NCBI GenBank assembly: GCA_024642205.1
Contig: JAHEBQ010000002.1
Span: forward strand, 113,113 to 177,112
Origin: Planctomycetaceae bacterium
GTDB taxonomy: Bacteria; Planctomycetota; Planctomycetia; Pirellulales; Pirellulaceae
Length of the DNA stretch: 64,000 nucleotides
Direction: 5' to 3'
Numbering within the stretch: position 1 is the stretch's first letter; every line of letters begins with the position of its first letter. This document shows positions 18,222-26,804 of this stretch, piece by piece. A program made the translations under genes and the position numbers. A model generated the notes under the pieces. The model was not told where the DNA came from. It did not search any database and saw only the letters and a program-made list of their open reading frames with translations.

Positions 18222-19565
18222 ATGCGAATCATGGTGACAAGATCAAATCCCAAACGGGCTAAACCTACGAACCTCCAGCGGCGGGATTTCTTGCGCGCGT
18301 CGGGAATCGCGATCGCGTTACCGCTTTTTGAATCGCGATCGGATGGCGCCACGATGGCCACGCCGTTAAGCCGGATTGGCCACCGGAAAACCGAGCCCAT
18401 GCGATTGGTGTGTATTGGCAACCCTTACGGATTGATTCCTGAAGATTTCTTCCCAAAACAAGCGGGACGGAATTACGAAATGCCCAGGTTACTCAAACCA
18501 CTCGAGTCCCACCGCGACGACTTCACCGTCTTCTCCAATTTCGATCACGGTTATTCGGGCGGCCACCGCGTCGTCGATACCTTTCTGACCGGCATCAAGA
18601 CGATCGATGCGAAGTCGGCAATCGATGGCAACATTTCGATCGACCAGCTGGCGGCAGAGTCTGTTGGTGCGCAAACCCGATTCCAATCGCTTAACATGGG
18701 AGCTGGTGGAAGCTGCGAAATGTGCTGGACGCGGTCCGGTGTCAATGTCCCCGTTTTGACTCGTTCACGCGATGTATTTCGATTGTTGTTCGTCGATGAT
18801 CCTTTGGCGGCCAAAAAACAGATTGGCGTCAAGAACCAACGACGTGGCTCCATCCTCGATGCGATTGGGCAACAGGCTCGATCACTCAATCGCGAACTGA
18901 GCAGGCCAGACCAGCTGAAACTTGATGAGTACCTGACTTCGATTCGCGAAGTTGAAACCAAGCTGGAGATGTCACAATATTGGGTTGGAAAACCCAAACC
19001 AGATGTCCAGATGCGGGAACCGGGTGACGGGGGATTCGTCGAATCCCTGGGGGTCTTTTACGAACTGCTGGCGCTCGCCCTTCAAACCGATTCCACACAC
19101 GTTGCCACGCTGGAAATCCCGGAAGCATTCAACACGTCCAACCTTGGTCTGCAAAACAGTTACCACGGTTATTCGCATCATGGGAAAGCGGAAAAGAACC
19201 TGGCGGGGTTGCGTGTCATCGAAACTTTCCAGACCACAGAATTCGGAAAATTCCTGGATCGGCTGAAACAAATCACGCTCGCAAATGGCCAGCCCATGTT
19301 TGAAAAAACGATCCTGCTGTTCGGTAGTGGCATGGGCAATGGGAGCTCACATTCCAACAAGAACCTCCCGATTCTTGTCGCGGGCGGCGGTCTCCCGCAC
19401 GCTGGACATGTGGTGTTACCCGAAGAAAAAAACCGGCGAGTGCCGCTGTCCAATCTTTACGTCAAACTGCTGCAACAATTCGGGATCGAGACCGATCATT
19501 TCGGAGCCAGTTCAGGCCAATTGAGTGATTTTGATCAACTGGAACAAGGAACCGAATCCCGATGA
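18222..19565 (+). CDS. DUF1552 secreted protein
   Basis: A 447-residue planctomycete-type DUF1552 protein. The N-terminus QRRDFLRASGIAIALP resembles a twin-arginine export signal, so it is probably exported folded. The body carries family-typical segments such as RLVCIGNPYGLIPEDFFP and SNFDHGYSGGHRVVD, and ends with LLQQFGIETDHFG. DUF1552 proteins are nearly always encoded with DUF1592-type cytochrome-like proteins, as here: the next gene starts within this stop codon (ATGA overlap), which implies translational coupling. The biochemical role of the pair is not established; extracellular degradation of complex carbohydrate has been proposed from genomic context. Confidence 0.9.
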   Translation: MRIMVTRSNPKRAKPTNLQRRDFLRASGIAIALPLFESRSDGATMATPLSRIGHRKTEPMRLVCIGNPYGLIPEDFFPKQAGRNYEMPRLLKPLESHRDDFTVFSNFDHGYSGGHRVVDTFLTGIKTIDAKSAIDGNISIDQLAAESVGAQTRFQSLNMGAGGSCEMCWTRSGVNVPVLTRSRDVFRLLFVDDPLAAKKQIGVKNQRRGSILDAIGQQARSLNRELSRPDQLKLDEYLTSIREVETKLEMSQYWVGKPKPDVQMREPGDGGFVESLGVFYELLALALQTDSTHVATLEIPEAFNTSNLGLQNSYHGYSHHGKAEKNLAGLRVIETFQTTEFGKFLDRLKQITLANGQPMFEKTILLFGSGMGNGSSHSNKNLPILVAGGGLPHAGHVVLPEEKNRRVPLSNLYVKLLQQFGIETDHFGASSGQLSDFDQLEQGTESR

Positions 19566-22063
19566 TGAATTGGCCCCTTGTTTGCCGATCCCTGACCTCC
19601 CTGCTGGCTTGTTGTGCCGTGGGGGTCGTTTGCCCTGCAAGGCTCCAGTCGGATGAAATTGACCTCAATCGGTTCTTTGCTGACCACTGTGTCAAATGCC
19701 ATGGCGCAGTAAAACAGGAAGCCGATCGCCGCCTGGATACGCTTTCGTTCGACCTGTCCGACAATAACGCACTGGCGAACTGGCAAGACGTTTTGGACCA
19801 ACTCAATCTGGGCGACATGCCTCCACCGACGGAACCCCGTCCCGACATTGTCAAGCTGAGCAGCGTCCTAGCAGAAATCACCAATCGAATTGAGCAAGCT
19901 CAATCGGCCGATCGTGATCGGCGGACCGAAACGTCACTTCGACGACTCAACCGCCGCGAGTACCTCAATACGATCCGCGATCTGTTTGGATTTGACATGA
20001 CGATGTTCGATCCCACCATCGGGTTTCCGGATGATGCGATTGAAAGCGGTTTCGACAATCAAGGCGAAACACTGGTAACGTCAAGTTACCTGCTCGAGAA
20101 ATACCTCGACGCAGCAGAAAAGATTATCGATAAAGCAATCGTTGTGGGTTCCCAACCACAACCCAGTCTCGTCAGGATGCGACCCCCATTTGATCGAACC
20201 ACCAACGCCCACTCAGGTTGGGTCACTCAGGAGCGGCGTGAAACGAACGAATTTCAATCGATTTTCCAAGGTACGAAAGAACGCTTTGGATATCGTCCAT
20301 TGGACGACATGGCCGAAGGCGTCCCGGTGGACGGATTTTACGAGGTCCGCATCAAGGCCTGCGGACTGCATCGAAAACATGCATACCCGATCGAGTTGAT
20401 TGGCACGGATGTCGAGGAACCGATTCGGCTCGCATTGACATCGGGCTCACAGGCCTTCGGTACGCTTCACCTGCGTCAATCGATTGAATCAACATTGGCG
20501 GAATTCAACTTGCCGGACAATGAACCGAGTTGGATGGAGACCAGGATTTGGTTGGACCAGGGATTTCAACCCCGGCTGACTTACCCTAACGGGCCTTATT
20601 TTTTCAAATCCCTGCCGCACGTCATTCACAGGAAATTTCCTGGGAAGTTTCCGATCAAACTGGTCTACAGCAATTGGTGGGAGGTCTGCCAGAATATCAA
20701 AACTCCCCAAATTCGTGTCTATGAGGTTGAACTTGAGGGACCCTTTTTCGATCAATGGCCACCGCTAAGTCATGTGGCAATTTTTGGTGACCGTCCGTTT
20801 TCAGAGGATCGAACAGCGGAGATCATTGAGCGGTTTGCGTCGCGCGCGTTTCGACGACCTCTCCGACAACATGAACTCGATTCGTTATTGAACCTGGTTC
20901 AGTTGCGACGCGAATCGGGCGAGGATCCGCTCGCCGCTCTCAAGTCCGGTCTGGCCGCCGTGCTTTGTTCTCCGGGTTTTCTTTACCTCGAAGATTCGCC
21001 AAAAACAGCGTCGAACAAGCTGGATGATTTCGCGGTTGCGTCGAGGCTGTCGTATTTCCTCTGGTCAAGCATGCCGGATCAAGAGCTTCTGGATCTCGCG
21101 AAACAGGGCCAACTCTCAGATCCCTTGGAGTTGCAAGCACAGACCAGGCGAATGTTACAGGACTCCAAGGCAACCTCGTTTTCAGCCGATTTCGCAGACC
21201 GCTGGTTGACGCTGTACAAACTGGGCGAAATGCCGCCTGACAGTAATGCGTTCCAACACTATTACGTGGGAGAACTTGAGACAGCGATGCGGCAGGAGAC
21301 GCATTTGTTTTTCGGGCACTTGCTTGCCAACAACATGGATATCTTGAACTTCATTGATTCCGATTTTACGTTTGTCAACCGACCGTTAGCGCATCACTAT
21401 CAATTCGACATTGAAGCATTCGACAGACATTTTGCCCAACAGACTCCCAGCAATGGTTTTGTAAAAATGCCGATCACAGATGCGAAACGCGGTGGTCTTC
21501 TGGGCCAGGCGAGTATCTTGACGGTGACAGCCAATGGAATCGACACGTCGCCCGTTATACGAGGCGCCTGGGTATTGGAAAAAATTCTCGGTGCGTCAAC
21601 GCCGCCACCACCGGAGGGAATCGAACCGCTGGAACCCGACACGCGGGGCTCGGTTTCGATTCGGGACCAATTGGAAAAACACCGTGATGTCCCGACATGC
21701 GCCCAGTGCCACCGGAAAATTGATCCGATCGGATTTGCCTTGGAGTCATTTGATGCCATTGGAGGCCAGCGATCACATTATGCGTCAGGAAAGACAACAC
21801 TCAAGATTGACACCTCGGGCCAGTTGCCTACAGGCGAACCCTTCAACGACATTGCGGACGTGAAAACGATCCTGCTGACTCGAAAACGCCAGTTCGCGCA
21901 TTGCCTTGTTGAAAAAATGGTCTCCTATTCGATTGGGCGTCCACTGACAATTCACGATCGCCCGGACGTCGATAGACTGGTTGACCGATTGACCAAGCAA
22001 AATGGCGGGTTGCAGGACCTGGTATTGTCGATTGTTACATGTGACCCATTCCTCAGCAGGTAG
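19562..22063 (+). CDS. DUF1592-family cytochrome c-like protein
   Basis: An 833-residue exported protein of the planctomycete PSCyt/DUF1592 type. After a signal peptide (about 1-30) comes a first haem-c-type motif CVKCH at 43-47 (DUF1587/PSCyt region), then the segment RRLNRREYLNTIRDLFG, a carbohydrate-binding-like middle part, the DUF1592/DUF1588 core (SYFLWSSMPDQELLDLA) and a second CAQCH at 713-717 with DPIGFALESFDAIG, and a C-terminal DUF1585 part (KMVSYSIGRPLT). The two CxxCH motifs suggest covalent haem and electron transfer. It overlaps the DUF1552 gene by four bases. Its stop at 22061-22063 is followed at once by the cyclase-like reading frame. Confidence 0.9.
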   Translation: MMNWPLVCRSLTSLLACCAVGVVCPARLQSDEIDLNRFFADHCVKCHGAVKQEADRRLDTLSFDLSDNNALANWQDVLDQLNLGDMPPPTEPRPDIVKLSSVLAEITNRIEQAQSADRDRRTETSLRRLNRREYLNTIRDLFGFDMTMFDPTIGFPDDAIESGFDNQGETLVTSSYLLEKYLDAAEKIIDKAIVVGSQPQPSLVRMRPPFDRTTNAHSGWVTQERRETNEFQSIFQGTKERFGYRPLDDMAEGVPVDGFYEVRIKACGLHRKHAYPIELIGTDVEEPIRLALTSGSQAFGTLHLRQSIESTLAEFNLPDNEPSWMETRIWLDQGFQPRLTYPNGPYFFKSLPHVIHRKFPGKFPIKLVYSNWWEVCQNIKTPQIRVYEVELEGPFFDQWPPLSHVAIFGDRPFSEDRTAEIIERFASRAFRRPLRQHELDSLLNLVQLRRESGEDPLAALKSGLAAVLCSPGFLYLEDSPKTASNKLDDFAVASRLSYFLWSSMPDQELLDLAKQGQLSDPLELQAQTRRMLQDSKATSFSADFADRWLTLYKLGEMPPDSNAFQHYYVGELETAMRQETHLFFGHLLANNMDILNFIDSDFTFVNRPLAHHYQFDIEAFDRHFAQQTPSNGFVKMPITDAKRGGLLGQASILTVTANGIDTSPVIRGAWVLEKILGASTPPPPEGIEPLEPDTRGSVSIRDQLEKHRDVPTCAQCHRKIDPIGFALESFDAIGGQRSHYASGKTTLKIDTSGQLPTGEPFNDIADVKTILLTRKRQFAHCLVEKMVSYSIGRPLTIHDRPDVDRLVDRLTKQNGGLQDLVLSIVTCDPFLSR

Positions 22064-22129
22064 CCTCCAATTTCCGCCCTCGAAAAAACGTCATCCTTTG
22101 AAGGTCGGCTTGAAGCAGCCCATCAAACC

Positions 22130-23962
22130 GTGCGACAACAGTTGCTGGACGCTCGACTGGATTCCGGACACTGGGAAGGACAGCTTTCGGCGTCTGCACT
22201 TTCGACCGCAACTGCGGTCAGTGCGCTGTCGTTCTATGTTGCCGATCCGGTCAGCGATCCAACATTGTTTCCATCGATTACATCGCAAATCCAGCGTGGC
22301 ATCAACTGGATCAAACGCCAGCAAAACGAGGATGGCGGCTGGGGAGACACTTCGCTCAGTTATTCAAACATCTCAACCTCGATGCTTGTGATCGCGGCGA
22401 TGCAGGCATCGGGACAAACTCAAGAGTTGGGTTTTGAGATCCGTGCTGCCGAGAAATATGTCGAGGCCCAGGGTGGAATTGACGGACTGCGAAAACGGTA
22501 TGGCCAGGACAAGACATTTGCAGTTCCGATCCTGGCCAATTGCGCGATGGCAGGGATCGTTTCCTGGAATGAGGTCTCGGCACTCCCGTTTGAAGCGGCC
22601 TGCGTTCCGCAGCGCTTTTATAACCTCATGCAACTGCCGGTCGTGAGTTATGCCATTCCGGCATTGGTTGCGATCGGTCAGGCCAAGTTCATTCTTGACC
22701 CTCCCTGGGATCCGGTTCGACGCTGGCTTCGCCGGGCCAGTATCAATCGCAGCTTGAAAGTACTTGAAAAAATGCAACCGGCCAGCGGTGGCTATCTCGA
22801 AGCCGTCCCGCTCACCAGTTTTGTCTCAATGGCATTGATCAAGTCATACCGCGCCGATCATCCTGTCGTCCAGAATGGAATTCGATTCATCATTGAATCG
22901 TTTCGCGTCGAAAGTGAATCGGAAGGAAGTTGGCCGATCGACACAAACCTGGCGACCTGGAATACCACGCTTTCGATCAACGCATTGGCCAATCTCCCGG
23001 ACGAATTCCGAAGCGAACTGATCGCAGATCCAGCGCGCTGGAATCAATGTCTCGAGTGGGTACTGGATTGCCAGAACACGACGACCCATTCGTTTACGGG
23101 AGCAGCACCTGGTGGTTGGGGATGGAGCAATTTGAGTGGGGCGGTCCCTGACGCTGATGATACCCCGGGTGCCCTATTGGCCTTGAAGAATCTTTCCAAC
23201 GCGTGTGAGTTTGACGATTCGGTAAGTCAGAGAATTCACCGTGCCGTTGAAAGGGGAATCGATTGGTTAGTCAGGTTACAAAATCGCGACAAAGGTTGGC
23301 CAACCTTTTGCCGCGGGTGGGGAAAACTGCCGTTTGACCGAAGCGGAACTGATATAACGGCCCATGCGATAAGGAGTCTAATTGCCTGGAAGAACGATAC
23401 AAAAACGTTCAGACTTGACGTGGGCCGAATCGACCGGGCGATCAACAGCGGATTCCAGTACCTTGCCCGCCACCAGCAAAAGGACGGAAGTTGGTTGCCG
23501 CTTTGGTTTGGCAACCAGGACCTGCGGGACGACATTAACCCGTATTATGGCACAGCGAAGGTATTAATGGCCTACCGTGACGCAAATTCACTCGATACCA
23601 ACGAAGCCAGATTTGGTTTAAGATGGATATGCGAAAATCAAAACTCGGACGGTGGCTGGGGGGGAGGCCCGTCGATTCAGTGGCCGGATGAAAAAGCAGG
23701 TTGCAGCAGTGTTGAAGAGACATCTCTCTGCACCGAGATTTTACTTGACGACGATGATCCACGATCCCGGCGATCGGCTCAAGCAGGAATCGAGTGGTTA
23801 ATATTGGCGACAGAGAGCGGATCGGTAGACACGGCGTGGCCGATCGGATTTTATTTTGCGAAACTCTGGTACTTTGAAAAAATGTATCCTTTGATTTTTG
23901 CCAGCTCGGCTCTGAGTCGGGCGACCGGTTTGGGTCAACGATCCGACGGCGCGGACGAGTAA
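22130..23962 (+). CDS. Squalene/hopene-cyclase-like terpene cyclase (5' end uncertain)
   Basis: A 610-residue class II terpene cyclase of the squalene-hopene cyclase superfamily, expected to cyclise a long linear isoprenoid at the membrane. The protonating motif is DADD at residues 341-344 (DxDD), and QW-type repeats recur: QNEDGGWGD, GGWGWSNL, LQNRDKGW, QQKDGSWLP, NSDGGWGGG. Length is close to the usual 630. The QW segment after residue 440 reads LPLWFGNQ then NPYYGTAKVL, unlike the GRWGxNYxYGT of true hopene cyclases as I recall them, so the substrate may not be squalene. The only canonical start is GTG 22130, without a ribosome site. Family-like codons (RLEAAHQTV) continue upstream, in frame, to just after the previous stop; see findings. 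Confidence 0.85.
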   Translation: MRQQLLDARLDSGHWEGQLSASALSTATAVSALSFYVADPVSDPTLFPSITSQIQRGINWIKRQQNEDGGWGDTSLSYSNISTSMLVIAAMQASGQTQELGFEIRAAEKYVEAQGGIDGLRKRYGQDKTFAVPILANCAMAGIVSWNEVSALPFEAACVPQRFYNLMQLPVVSYAIPALVAIGQAKFILDPPWDPVRRWLRRASINRSLKVLEKMQPASGGYLEAVPLTSFVSMALIKSYRADHPVVQNGIRFIIESFRVESESEGSWPIDTNLATWNTTLSINALANLPDEFRSELIADPARWNQCLEWVLDCQNTTTHSFTGAAPGGWGWSNLSGAVPDADDTPGALLALKNLSNACEFDDSVSQRIHRAVERGIDWLVRLQNRDKGWPTFCRGWGKLPFDRSGTDITAHAIRSLIAWKNDTKTFRLDVGRIDRAINSGFQYLARHQQKDGSWLPLWFGNQDLRDDINPYYGTAKVLMAYRDANSLDTNEARFGLRWICENQNSDGGWGGGPSIQWPDEKAGCSSVEETSLCTEILLDDDDPRSRRSAQAGIEWLILATESGSVDTAWPIGFYFAKLWYFEKMYPLIFASSALSRATGLGQRSDGADE

Positions 23963-24065
23963 AATTGAAACTTCAGAACGAGCTGGCATTTCAGATTTGA
24001 GATTCATATCTCTGGCTTCTGTGGCGCTTGCGAGTTCGTTTTTATATGAACCGTAAGGAAGCAAC

Positions 24066-25961
24066 TTGGCTACCACGACAAACACCGACGAACTGATCGA
24101 AACGACGCAGAATGAGTCCAGCGAATCGGGCGCGAAGCCCGCTCGACGGTCGCGACGTCGGAAAACGGCCCACTTGAAAATGGTTCCTGCTTCAAAACAA
24201 CAGCGCGAAACACTGCGTGAACGTTGCCGTGAAGTTGCTGATTCGTTGGACCGAAACCTCCCGCCGTCCAAAGACGAGCTCGAAGCAATTTGCCGGAAAC
24301 TCCTGCTGGACGCGGGTGAACCAGAAGGATTTCTTGGCTGGATCATGGTGGTGATGTCGAGTTGTTTCTGGGAACATCAGATTCAATCGATTCCGCATTC
24401 ACGACGACTGTTTCTGCTTCCCCACTGTCTCAAACATGCGGAGGGTTGTCCTGCGGATTACGACGAGTTTGGATTGGCATGCAAAACCTGCGGTGCCTGC
24501 AGCATCGCCGATTTTCGTTCTTCTGCCGAGGAACTGGGTTACAAAGTGCTGGTCGCCGAAGGTTCGCCAATCGTACTGAAGATCATTGTCAGTGGTCACG
24601 TGGACGCGATCGTCGGTGTCGCGTGCCTGAACGTATTGGAAAAAGCAATCGACAAAATCATGCTTGCCGGGATTCCCTGCATGGCCGTTCCCTTGCTCTC
24701 CAGCGATTGCCGCAACACCAGCGTCGATGAAGATTGGGTTGAGCAAATGGTTCGGGTCCCGCATGAAGAATCCAAACAGGAAACTCGTAGTTACATTCAT
24801 TTGCTGCGCGAAGCGTCGAAATTGTTTGCTGCCGACAGCCTGGAACGACTTGTTCCTCGAGTTCGTGGTGGCAAGACACTCGCCGAATCCAACGGTCAGG
24901 GGGCCTTTGGACTTGATCCGATCGCCGCTACCGAAGCCATCGCCTACGACTTCCTCGCCGCCGGAGGAAAACACTCCCGTCCATTCATCACGATGGCGGT
25001 TTACAATGCAGTCAGCGGTGGTGAAGCGACACTTTCCAATGGTGCTGAGGTCGTCGCCGGATATTCGGACGCGATCCGTCGCACCGCGATGTCCATCGAG
25101 ACCTTTCATAAAGCGTCGCTGGTTCACGACGATATCGAAGACAATGACCAATTTCGTTACGGCGACGAAGCGCTGCATGTCAAATACGGTGTGGCGACCG
25201 CCATCAACATTGGCGACTACCTGGTTGGCATGGGTTACCGGTTGGTCAGTCGTGACCGCAAGGAATTGGGGGCGGAAGCGGCCGCCGACATATTGGATTA
25301 CCTCGCCGAATCACACCAACGGCTTGCGGAAGGGCAGGGGGCTGAACTGTTGTGGCGGGACAGCTGCGACCGCGTACTGAAGCCCCTCGACGCACTCAAG
25401 ATTTACGCTTTGAAGACCGCGCCCGCATTCGAAGCCGCTTTCTACAGCGGACTGCGTCTGGCTGGACCCGCCGAAAAGTACCTGAAACCGGTCCGGTCTT
25501 TCGCCCGCAACCTGGGCGTTGCATTCCAGATCCTGAACGACTTGAAGGACTGGGAGCGAGACGACGACAACAAGAAAACGATCGGAACCGACTTGCTGGG
25601 GGGGCGTCCGACCGTTTTGCTCGCTCTGGCACTCGAGGGACTCAAAGGCGAACAACGCGATGAACTACTGAAGCTGATTGAGCCAAATGCGACGCTACCG
25701 GCGGAACAAAAAATCCTTCGCGCCAGGGCTTTGTACTTCGAAGCTGGTGTGTTTGAGAAAGCCCACAAACTGGTCGACAAGCACCAGCAAAAGGCCGAGG
25801 AAATTGCCGACGAGATCGAGCCTGACGAGCTTCGCCGATTGATGTACTACCTGGTCGACACCGTCCTGGACCGGACCGCGGACGTCAAACCAACGATCGA
25901 GATCAACCATCTTTCTTTCAATGAAGTGTTGCCCATCGTTTCCAGCGAGGTAACGTCGTAG
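24066..25961 (+). CDS. DUF116 - polyprenyl diphosphate synthase fusion
   Basis: A 631-residue two-domain protein. The start is TTG 24066 with an AAGGAAG ribosome site. After a basic tail, residues about 75-265 match DUF116: LPHCLKHAEGCP, then ACKTCGACSI, and VACLNVL ... DCRNTSVDEDWV, with cysteines that may bind metal or Fe-S. Residues about 290-600 are a trans-isoprenyl diphosphate synthase: first Asp-rich motif DDIED (355-359), YGVATAINIGDYL, and second motif NDLKD (491-495), where Asn replaces the usual first Asp. It condenses isopentenyl diphosphate into a chain of undetermined length. Lying 100 bases after the cyclase gene on the same strand, it could supply the precursor of the cyclase substrate; this is inference. 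Confidence 0.88.
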   Translation: MATTTNTDELIETTQNESSESGAKPARRSRRRKTAHLKMVPASKQQRETLRERCREVADSLDRNLPPSKDELEAICRKLLLDAGEPEGFLGWIMVVMSSCFWEHQIQSIPHSRRLFLLPHCLKHAEGCPADYDEFGLACKTCGACSIADFRSSAEELGYKVLVAEGSPIVLKIIVSGHVDAIVGVACLNVLEKAIDKIMLAGIPCMAVPLLSSDCRNTSVDEDWVEQMVRVPHEESKQETRSYIHLLREASKLFAADSLERLVPRVRGGKTLAESNGQGAFGLDPIAATEAIAYDFLAAGGKHSRPFITMAVYNAVSGGEATLSNGAEVVAGYSDAIRRTAMSIETFHKASLVHDDIEDNDQFRYGDEALHVKYGVATAINIGDYLVGMGYRLVSRDRKELGAEAAADILDYLAESHQRLAEGQGAELLWRDSCDRVLKPLDALKIYALKTAPAFEAAFYSGLRLAGPAEKYLKPVRSFARNLGVAFQILNDLKDWERDDDNKKTIGTDLLGGRPTVLLALALEGLKGEQRDELLKLIEPNATLPAEQKILRARALYFEAGVFEKAHKLVDKHQQKAEEIADEIEPDELRRLMYYLVDTVLDRTADVKPTIEINHLSFNEVLPIVSSEVTS

Positions 25962-26100
25962 GTTCGCCCTTCAACGACGGGGGAAGACGGCACGCCACAG
26001 CAAGCCGTTAACGTTCGACTCGTTCGACTTGAGCCAGCGAAATAAAAAGCAAGCTACATCCCCCAAGACCCTGTGCCGAATATGCCGGATCCGAACTCCA

Positions 26101-26652
26101 ATGGATAAACGACTGAATTCTGCCGATCTGGCCCATGTCGAACTGGAACAGTTGATCAAGCTTTTCTTTGACGACATGGCTCAACTCGGCCAATTCGAAG
26201 AAGTCACAGCCGATCAGGTTCCCGAGCCCAGCCATTCCCTACTGGCTCACGATCAGCACATGACCGTAACCGTCGAGAAACACCATCAAACCGATGTCGA
26301 TGTGGAAGTCCTGCAAACACGAACCGACGGCGAACATTACTCTCGCAAGATTCTGCTCAAACGAAAATCGGACGGTGGAGTCGTTCAATATGGTATCGTT
26401 CGATTGAACAAGTCCTGCCTCGCTCCAGATGTCCGCCAAGAAATCGAGCGTCAGGAATTACCGCTGGGTCGAATCCTGATCAATTATGGCGTCCTGCGCG
26501 TCGTCAAACTGCTTCGCCTCCTGAAAATCAAATGCGGTCCTGAATTGGCGAGCGAATTTGGTTTTGAGGTCGGCCAGATTTGCTATGGACGAACTGCGTT
26601 GATCTATTGCGATGGTTCTCCGGCGATCGAATTGCTGGAAATCGTCAGCTGA
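26101..26652 (+). CDS. UbiC/chorismate-lyase-superfamily protein
   Basis: A 183-residue soluble protein. I prefer ATG 26101; the frame is open upstream but that part is uninformative. The pattern resembles the chorismate pyruvate-lyase-like (DUF98/UbiC) superfamily: a hydrophobic strand pattern with YSRKILLKRKSDG, an Arg-Gln-Glu-Leu-Pro-Leu-Gly segment (RQELPLGRIL), and the C-terminal YGRTALIYCDGSPAIELLEIV, comparable to the ligand-binding strand and terminal Glu of that fold. UbiC makes 4-hydroxybenzoate, the head group of ubiquinone. Its position after a polyprenyl synthase would fit a role in prenylated compounds, but the motif match is weak and function is inferred only. Confidence 0.5.
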   Translation: MDKRLNSADLAHVELEQLIKLFFDDMAQLGQFEEVTADQVPEPSHSLLAHDQHMTVTVEKHHQTDVDVEVLQTRTDGEHYSRKILLKRKSDGGVVQYGIVRLNKSCLAPDVRQEIERQELPLGRILINYGVLRVVKLLRLLKIKCGPELASEFGFEVGQICYGRTALIYCDGSPAIELLEIVS

Positions 26653-26804
26653 GGCGTTCATCTACCGTCATAACCGGCACAACCTTCACAACTGGCACAA
26701 ATCGACCCAGCCAGTACGGTTTCATCGTCACACCCGGAATTGTCGATACTTCTCTCAGTACCGTCGCAATTAGTCTATTGAATCGATCATCAGGATATTC
26801 AGAA

